From Legionellaceae bacterium (GTDB lineage: Bacteria > Pseudomonadota > Gammaproteobacteria > Legionellales > Legionellaceae), in the NCBI GenBank assembly GCA_030696465.1, contig JAUYSE010000179.1, positions 1 through 10,607 on the forward strand: a stretch of 10,607 nucleotides of DNA, read 5' to 3'. Shown in pieces: positions 1-8,500 of the stretch. The translations under genes and the position numbers were made by a program. Numbering within the stretch: position 1 is the stretch's first letter; each line of letters begins with the position of its first letter. Below the pieces are notes generated by a model. It was not told the DNA's origin. It saw nothing but the letters and a program-made list of their open reading frames with translations, and ran no database searches.

Positions 1-1
1 A

Positions 2-2599
2 ACCCTCAAAGAGCGTGAATTACATGCGATTTTAACGCCAGAAATATTGGCCAATATCCAGCCTCATGGCCAAAATATGCTGACATGTTTCGACCGCATC
101 TTACTGTGCCTTGAAAAAATTCCGAACACAAAACAACAAGAAGCTTTTTTAGCCGCATTACCCACTTTGGATATCACCGAAGGTGGCGTACCTTATGCCA
201 TGCGCCATGAAGGCTTTGTGATTGGCGATGCTTCGCTTCAATTATCCAATTTTCATAAGGGAAACCCTACGTATGCGCCCGATATAGCGCAGCTTAATAG
301 CTGGGCAGGCCCCGATGGCACCCTCTTTATGCATCGCGCTCTCGCCTTACAAGGCGGAATTTCACCTCAGGATTATCAATATATCATCACCCATATTGTC
401 ACAAATTGCTCGAATCAATCTAAAGCCAATTTACTCTGGGTCTTGCATTCGCAGTTTGCAGATGCAGCAGCGCTTGACGCGGAGTTAACCTCCTGGGCTG
501 CAAAACCTTTCTTTGGCGCCATGGCGACCCACTTTTTTAAAGTATTTTATATCGATAAAATACCAAGTGCGCGCTTTCCTTTAGATTTATTTACTGCAAT
601 AGAGCCTGATTTTAGCGCTCATACTGCCCAGTGGCAGGCATTACTCACTAAATATCCTAATGTTATGCTCTTAGAATGCTTGCAGGCCTTGCATGTGTAC
701 CATGAACTTGATGTACCTGCCTTTGCGCGCGTCAGAGATTTATTTGATAAAACCACCCCAAGCACCCCCGCACATCCACATATGCAACAAGGCTTTATGC
801 TCGCCACGGTATTTGGCGCTGATGCTTTAGAACTACAGCAGTTTTATGATGCCACCAAAACCTTAAAAGGCGTCGTGCGTCAAGAACTCAGCACCTTAAG
901 CACACAATTATTGTCGCTGGATTTACCTGGCTCTAAAGCAAACCTCAACCCTGCCGTTTGGGTGCGTATTTTGCAAGGCATTCACGATATGAATGCGCAT
1001 CCTACTGATACGGCCCAATATCGCATTGCGCTCATTACCGATTTAGTCGACAACTACGGTTTAACCTTTAAAAGCTCGCTCGCAGGCGATTATCATGTGG
1101 TTGATGACGCAGACCTCAATACGCTCATCCCTGAGTTTAAATTTTTTGAACAACATGAGGCGCGTTTAAAAGATTTCTTTAAAACACATATTGCCATTTC
1201 TACCGCAAAAGGGGCTAGACCTTCCTTATTGCCTATTATGGACTTCTTTAAACGCTTACAACTCAATAAAACCTATATTAATGAGATTGAGCCTTTACTC
1301 GCAACGCTTGAATCTTTGTTTAAAGCGCATCCATCCCTCTGCTGGACTGCTGAATATTTTAATTCCTTATTACGTGCACTACAGTCCAAAGAAGATAATG
1401 CCGCTTTCCCCATTGCTATCTTAGAGGCCGTACTTACCGAAAAGGATTCTCCTTTCTGGCCCAAAGATATCGATCATCTGGAAATTACCTTCCCGGATAA
1501 ACTGGCCGATGAGTTTAAGTTTATCTTATCCAAAGGAGAGTCTTTTAACCGCCCTCAACAAACCATTTTGGCGAAACTTGCCTTGCGCGCGCAGGTGGTG
1601 GGACAAGATACTGCCCTCATCCGAGCCATTACCGAGCGCTTAATGCAAAATGATTTTGAGCCTCTGCGTGGCACCGTATTGACCTTTTTATTAAAAGGCA
1701 ATATTGATGACATTGAACTGAATTTCAACCGCTGTGAAGCATTAATAGAACTGGCGCCCAATTTAACCACGGCCGCCGATGCAGCATTGACAGCCGCTAC
1801 CGATGCACTTACAGCTGCCATAGCTGCCCCTGCGCCTCTTGACCCAGCAGCACAAGTGCCATTACAGACCGCAATAGATACCGCAACATTAGAGGCCAAC
1901 AAAGCCACTGCGGTAGAGGCGCATTGGTCTGATACCTGCCAATTGTGGATGGAAACCTTCACTAAAACGCCGGAACTCTATGCCGAACTGCTAGAAAAAG
2001 CCAAAACCGTATATACCGGAAATAATGAAAAATTGGCTTTGGTCCTGCATATTGTCGCGTGGAGTAGCATCCCTTCCGATACCCTCCTTTCTGCACCAAG
2101 AACCAATTATCTTGCCAAAGGCAAAAGTCTACATTCTAAAACGGAGAAACTCATTGAGCGCTTACAAACTTTTTCTGAGGCTGAATTACGCGATTTAGCC
2201 ACAAAATACCCGGCCAAACCCGCACCTGATACCAAACACCTCTTAGATTTTATTAAAATACAATCTAACGATGCCTCTAAAACACTTGCCACCTCTGTCA
2301 ATGCGTTCTTACTCAATCCTGATAGTGCGGCAAAACGCGATTATGAAAAACTCGCCATCACCAGAGAACAAGATTTTCAGCGCATGTTGGAAGACACCCG
2401 TGTCACTCGGGGGGAAGACAATACACCGCTAGATGCAAAAGACAGCTTCCGCTTAACCATGATGTTTAAACTCTTAAAACAATTAGAAAGTGGGCAAGCG
2501 TGTCTACCAGGCGTGGATAAAGCCATTACCGAGATGACACAAGAGGAATTGGCAGAAGCCTTTAAAACGCTCTCGGCCCAATCCAAATTAGAACCAGAT
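2..2599 (+). other. N-terminal helical region, no recognised domain
   Basis: This covers roughly 850 residues ahead of the motor. The sequence is rich in Leu, Ala, Lys and Glu in amphipathic patterns and poor in Gly and Pro runs, which suggests mostly alpha-helix. I see no catalytic signature and no membrane segment. I find no clear copy of the repeat unit that fills the second half of the protein. The first part is missing because the frame is cut by the window edge. Confidence 0.5.
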
Positions 2600-5500
2600 A
2601 ATGACGTATTATGTACACAAATCTGGGCCGTTTTATTTGCCGTCTTGGGACGCACCTCTGGTAAATACCCCCACTTGGCGCAGCAGTTTTCGTTAATTGC
2701 CAATGAAATTGCGTTAAAAGAGGATCCTTCCAGTATTTTACAGTTAAAAACCGGGGAAGGAAAAAGCCACTTCGTTGCCATGCGCGCGGCGCGCCATGTA
2801 GGACTCGGTAAAAACGTCGATGTCTGTACTGCAAAATGGAGCTTAGCAGAGCGCGATCTGATCGACTATAAACCCTTCTTTGACTACCTGGATATAAAAA
2901 CAGCCAATGTGAAGGCTACTTCGACACGAGATACCTACGAGCAAGCACAAATAGTGTATACGACTCCTGGCGATCTCTCTTTATTTTTAGATGCACAAGC
3001 ATTTGCTGGTGATCCTATTACTATCCGGAAAAATAAACGTGTTGGTTTAGGCGATGAATTTGACTTCTTGTTTTATGAAGGTCAAAAGACCCAATATAAC
3101 TATGCCCAACATACCGGCATTACTCCTAAAGAAATGGTATGGTTTTATCGAGCCTTAAATGAGTTTTATGATACTGAACTACGTCCATCAATAGCTAAAG
3201 CTAAAAAGGACAAGAAACCTTTTAATATTAAGGCTGACGATTTAAGTAAATGTTTTACCTTTTTAACGACAAAGGCCAATACAGATGAAGGCTTTTTATT
3301 ATTAAACGAGCTTCGTAAAAAACCCATTGAACTGGTAGGTTGGATTCAATCTGCCTATGAAGCAGCAAAATTAAAAATGGGTGAAAAATATACTGTACGT
3401 TTAGAGCGCGTCAAAATCGGAGACGAAGAGTATCCTCTCAAAGAAGTATACCCCCTCACTAAAGATATGCAGGCCGCCGTCGGCTCCACGTTCAGTCATG
3501 GGGTGCATCAATTACTGGCCGAAAGATTAAACCAAGCCGCCAAGGCGAATGGCGAAGCACAAAATTATCATGTACATCCTGAGAGCCATATTGTCAGCTC
3601 GCAAGTGTTTTCTCAACGTCTAAAAACACTGTGGGATCACTGGGAAGGCTTTACCGGGACCGTGTCTGCCGCGCAGGCCGCACAATTACATAATGGTTTT
3701 CGTACCGCCGTACTGCGGGTACCTACCAATCAAAAAGATTTACGGAAATGGCCTGAACCTACGTTCTGTGACAATGATGCTGAACGCTTAAAAGCCATGG
3801 CGAATACCATCAAACAAGCGCTCAAAGAGAAAAAATCTATTTTATGGTGCTGTGCGACCGATAAGGAAGTCAACGAGATGGTCACCGCCATCAAGCCCTT
3901 CTTTACTGACGATGAATTTAATACGCATTTTATGTCATACACTAACGAAAGCCATGATTCTGCGGCCGAGGTTTTGCAACAGAAAAAAACCAAAGAAGGA
4001 CTGGTTCTCGGGCAAAAAGAACGTGGCGTGGTATTAATAGCCGCCGGTTTTGGGCGCGGAGATAACGTCGACGTAGAAATGGTGCTCCTTGGCTCTGTGC
4101 ATGATGAAAATGATTTAGGGCAAAAAGGGGGACGTACCGCACGTAATGGCGAGGAAGGGGAAGTACGGCAATTTTATTTGAAAAATAAAATTAATGGCGC
4201 TTTTTCTTCATTATTAACACTCCTACGCAAAGAGTACCCAGCAGAAAGTGCGGATATTCTAGTTAAGCTGCATGCTCAAGAATCAAGCATAGATCAGACT
4301 TTTTTTGATGGAGCAGGCAAACCCGATCAAGATACAGTAAAAGCACTTTCTCCAAAGTTTAAATTTGACACCCTCTTACGCTTACAAGAATTTTTACAAG
4401 CTATAGAAAATCAAGCGTCTCTTGCCTATCATGAAGCAAAAGCACAAATATCTTCGGTCGCGATTGCTGAGTTAGGAAACGTTGATCTAGACCCTATACA
4501 ACGCAAAGAAAAAGCACAAGGGTTTGCAAACCACTTGGCCGCATTAGAAAGCCAGTGGATTAAAATCCAGGCAGAACACACAAAACCTCAAGACAGAATT
4601 GAGGCGCTGCATACCTATCTTAATACGAAGGTCTTAGGATCACTCGCGCGTTTATTTCACGAAGAAAACCCTGATTACAAGTTCCCTTTCCATCGAGAAG
4701 ATCTCCCGGCATTAACCTTCCTTTTAGAGCCCGAAAAAACGCCGCGCACGGAAGCAGAGATGTGGTTAACCGAAATTCAAAATCGTTTACTGCATATTGA
4801 AGATTGGCCGGCAGATGCTAAAATTTGGCAAGACGTGACCACTTGTATTGCGGATATCTCAAAAAATCGCTCGCATAAGTTAAAAGAGCTCTACACCAGC
4901 TTACAACAAGAACCCTCCTTGACTTATAAGGGATTTATAGGGCGTTTGGACACCGTCCGTAAGCAAATTGCAAGCCCTGCCTTTGATGAAGCGAGCATGC
5001 TTGCTAAAGAGGCTCTCAAGAAAAAACTCCCTACTACCTTACGTGCACTTGCGAACACTCCTTTGGGAAACGACATAGATCAGCTGATGAAACAATTACA
5101 GCCTGATGCACAAAAAGCTGTATCGACGTATTTGAATAATCCAGGTTTAGTGCCGCTAACCGAACATGCGAGTCGTGTGCTCCCGATGTTACAATACATC
5201 GCGTCCATGAAGCCTGAACAAGCACTGCAAGCAAAATCCTATTTTAGTCAAATACCTGTTCGTGATGCTTTATTAGATTTGCCGGTAGCCTGTTTTAAAA
5301 TCTCGCTGCAAAACCCCCAAAAACCAACAGAAACTATGCCCTTGGCGATGCATGCATCACACATGCTGCTCATCAAAAAATTCTTAGATCGCAGTCTGCC
5401 AAGCACGTTCCCCGAAGATCACTATGTCGTATTATTTGAACGTATTGCGAAGGGATGCCAACATCAAACGGAAAAACGACTACGCTGGTTAGCGACGTTC

Positions 5501-8500
5501 GAAACCATGTTAGACCATTCAAATAATAAGCCAACCTTGTTGGATACTTTATCTACGCTGATGTTGCAATTTGAATCAGCGCAGAATTTTGTATTCTTCC
5601 AAGAGTTATTAAACAAAATAAGTGCTCTATATACCACTACGCTTAGCTTGAATGGCGCAGACGTAGATACGGGACGTTTAGATAGTTTCTGGAAACACTT
5701 ACTCCAGAAATGTCCTGATATTTTACAAGTGCTCCCCACCTTAGAGAAAATGTTAAAGCAACGCGGAAAAGAATTTTTCTTTGATTTAGAGGCGATGGTT
5801 ACACTTTCACCAGCAGCGCTTATTGTTGACTTTGAACCCCTCTTCACTGAGTTTTTAGGCCAAGCAAGGACGACTGAAAAACATCAACACATTGGTGAAC
5901 AACGACAGATCGTGGATAGACTACAACAATGGAGTAACAGTCTTCCTGCAGATGGCTCTGCACAACCAGAATACTTGCTCATGCAGGGACTGTCGACCCA
6001 ACAATTAATGCTCGCTTTAAATACTTGGGAACAACATGCGGCTATTTTCAGTCAACATCGAGAGCTATTTTGCTATTATGTGGCGCACTTAAAAGTATCT
6101 AGCCCCCCTAATCCGCAAATACTGCCGTTGTTAATCCAATTATCCAAAGCAAAAAATGCAATGCTTGCTTTAGATTTAGAGTCTTGTTTGTTGTTACTCG
6201 ATGTCTATAAAACACATGCCCCTCAACTGAGCAAACTCACTCAGCTCATGCAATGGCATACACCCACCACCACTGCGTCAAGGGAACAAGCGGTGACTGA
6301 GTTTTGGATGCGACCCGATAGAATCCAAGCAATTGCCTCTCTGGGTGATACACAATATGCAGGCTTGCAAACGGCTTATACAAATGCAGCATATCGAAAA
6401 ATGTTTGTAGAACATCCTGAAGTTTTGGATACCTTTATTGCTTATTTGGGATCTGCTAGTTTCGATACCACAAAAGTCAACGCGTTTTGTGTGTTGTTAA
6501 ACCACTTGTTAGTCCTAAAAACGGTGAAGACGGCTCTGGATATTCCGCAACATCTAGCTCAGTTACAAGCCTATTCAAAAGATCAACTCGCGAGACTTTC
6601 TGACTTGATGCAATGGCACACAAGCGCTGCTGCCTCAAAAGAACTCGCGATTACGGAGTTTTGGATGAAGCCTGTAAGAATTCAAGCGATTACAGCTCTC
6701 ACTGCTGCGCAATACGCCGGTTTACAAACCGCCTATACTAATGTCGCGTATAAAAAAATGTTCGTGGAACATCCTGAAGTGCTGGATACCTTTATCCCTT
6801 ATTTAGGGTCTGCTAGTTTTGACAGTTCGAAAGTGGATAGCTTTTGTCGCTTGCTCATACAGTTATTAATGGCAGAGGCCGTCCATTTAAAAGCTGGCGA
6901 GGATCCTTCTCTTCATCACAATTTATCCCTATTAAAGCAATATCAAACTAATAAAAAAGAGCTTTCTGTTTTATTTGATCTGATGCAATGGCATGCCATT
7001 CATCCTTCTATAGGGATAGAGGCACGAGCCGAGTTTTGGAGACAACCCAGTAGAATTAAATCTATTGCGCAGCTGGGTGTTACTCAATATAGAAGTTTAC
7101 GAGCCGTTTATGCTAATCCGACGTATCAAACCATGTTTGTGGAGCATCCTGAAATTTTGGATACCTTTATTGCTTATTTGAGATCTGCTAGTTTCGATGA
7201 AACACAAGTCAACGCGTTTTGTGACCTGTTGAACCACTTATTAGCAGTAAAAGTGAAGCAAGCTGATTTGGACATTCAGCAACATCTGGCCCAATTAACA
7301 ACCTACTCACAAAATGCACTCGCAAGACTTTCCAATTTGGTGCAATGGCACACCAGCACTGCTACTGCTTCAAAAGAACTCGCGATTGCGGAGTTTTGGA
7401 TGAAGCCCGCAAGAATGCAGGTCATTACTGCACTCTCTGCTGCGCAATACGCCGGTTTACAAGCCGCCTATACTAATGTCGCGTATAAAAAAATGTTCGT
7501 GGAACATCCTGAAGTATTAGATACCTTCATTGCTTATTTAGGATCTGCTAGTTTCGATGCTACAAGAGTCAATGCGTTTTGCGACCTGTTAAACCACTTG
7601 TTAGTCCTAAAAGCGGTGAAGACCACCCTGGATATTCCGCAACATCTGGTTCGGTTACAAGCCTATTTAAAAGATCAACTCGCAAGACTTTCTGACTTGA
7701 TAAAATGGCACACAAGCCCTACTTCTGCCTCAAAAGAACTCGCAATTGCGGAATTTTGGATGAAGCCCGCAAGAATTCAAGCTATTACACTATTAACGCT
7801 TCCTCGATATACTGAGCTACAAACTGCTTATACTAATCCCCTCTATAAAAAAATGTTTGTGGAGCATCCAGAGACGGTGGATAGTTTCATCGCTTACTTA
7901 GGTTCTGCTCAGTTTGATGCCAGCCAAGTCACTAACGTATGTCAGATGCTAAAACAACTTTCGGACACTAAAAAAACCGCCGAAAGAGTCAGTACCAGTC
8001 TTGAAATGCAAGAACATTTAACAGCATTAAATAGCTACTCCAAAACAGAGCTTGCGGTACTATCTAATTTGACTACTTGGGATGCGCTCGCATCCGCCTC
8101 TTCAGGAAAACAGGCACTTGCCGAATTTTGGATGCAACCCGCCAGAGTTAAACGCATTACGCAACTCGACGCCCCTAAATATAAGAGTTTTGAAAAAGCC
8201 TATCTCGCGTATCATGATATGTTTGTTCATCACCCTGAAGTATTGGATAACTTAATAGACTATCTGAACTCTCCAAGTTACCCCGCAACACCCATTAAAC
8301 ACTTTTGTCAGTTGTTATCCCACTTATTAAAAACAAAAGAACATTCAGAGGGGACTATTGAGATAGCTCCTTATTTAATCTCTTTGACAGAATATCAAAA
8401 ACAACCCGCACAATTTTCAGTATTGACTGATCTGATAGAATGGCATAAGGATAATAAACAGCCTTTTGCTGGACCAGCACTGGCTGAATTTTGGATGCAA

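Noticed and set aside
47..49. TTG as the authentic start codon of the giant gene
   Set aside because: The frame stays open to the window edge, no convincing ribosome binding site precedes it, and the upstream peptide continues in the same style.
1555..1962. Minus-strand frame of 135 codons
   Set aside because: It is the complement of the Ala-rich segment of the giant gene; its Ala/Ser/Val-rich translation is a composition effect and it lies wholly inside strong coding sequence.
2603..2650. Transmembrane helix (CTQIWAVLFAVLG)
   Set aside because: The hydrophobic stretch is short and lies just ahead of the nucleotide-binding fold, where SecA has a buried helix; no other membrane segment accompanies it.
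2377..2834. Two overlapping minus-strand frames opposite the Walker A region
   Set aside because: Both lie opposite conserved motor motifs and overlap each other in different frames; neither product resembles a protein I know.
2600..4189. Housekeeping secA
   Set aside because: The motor matches SecA, but the protein is several times too long, the IDEARTPLI motif is replaced, and the scaffold, wing and C-terminal zinc site are not recognisable.
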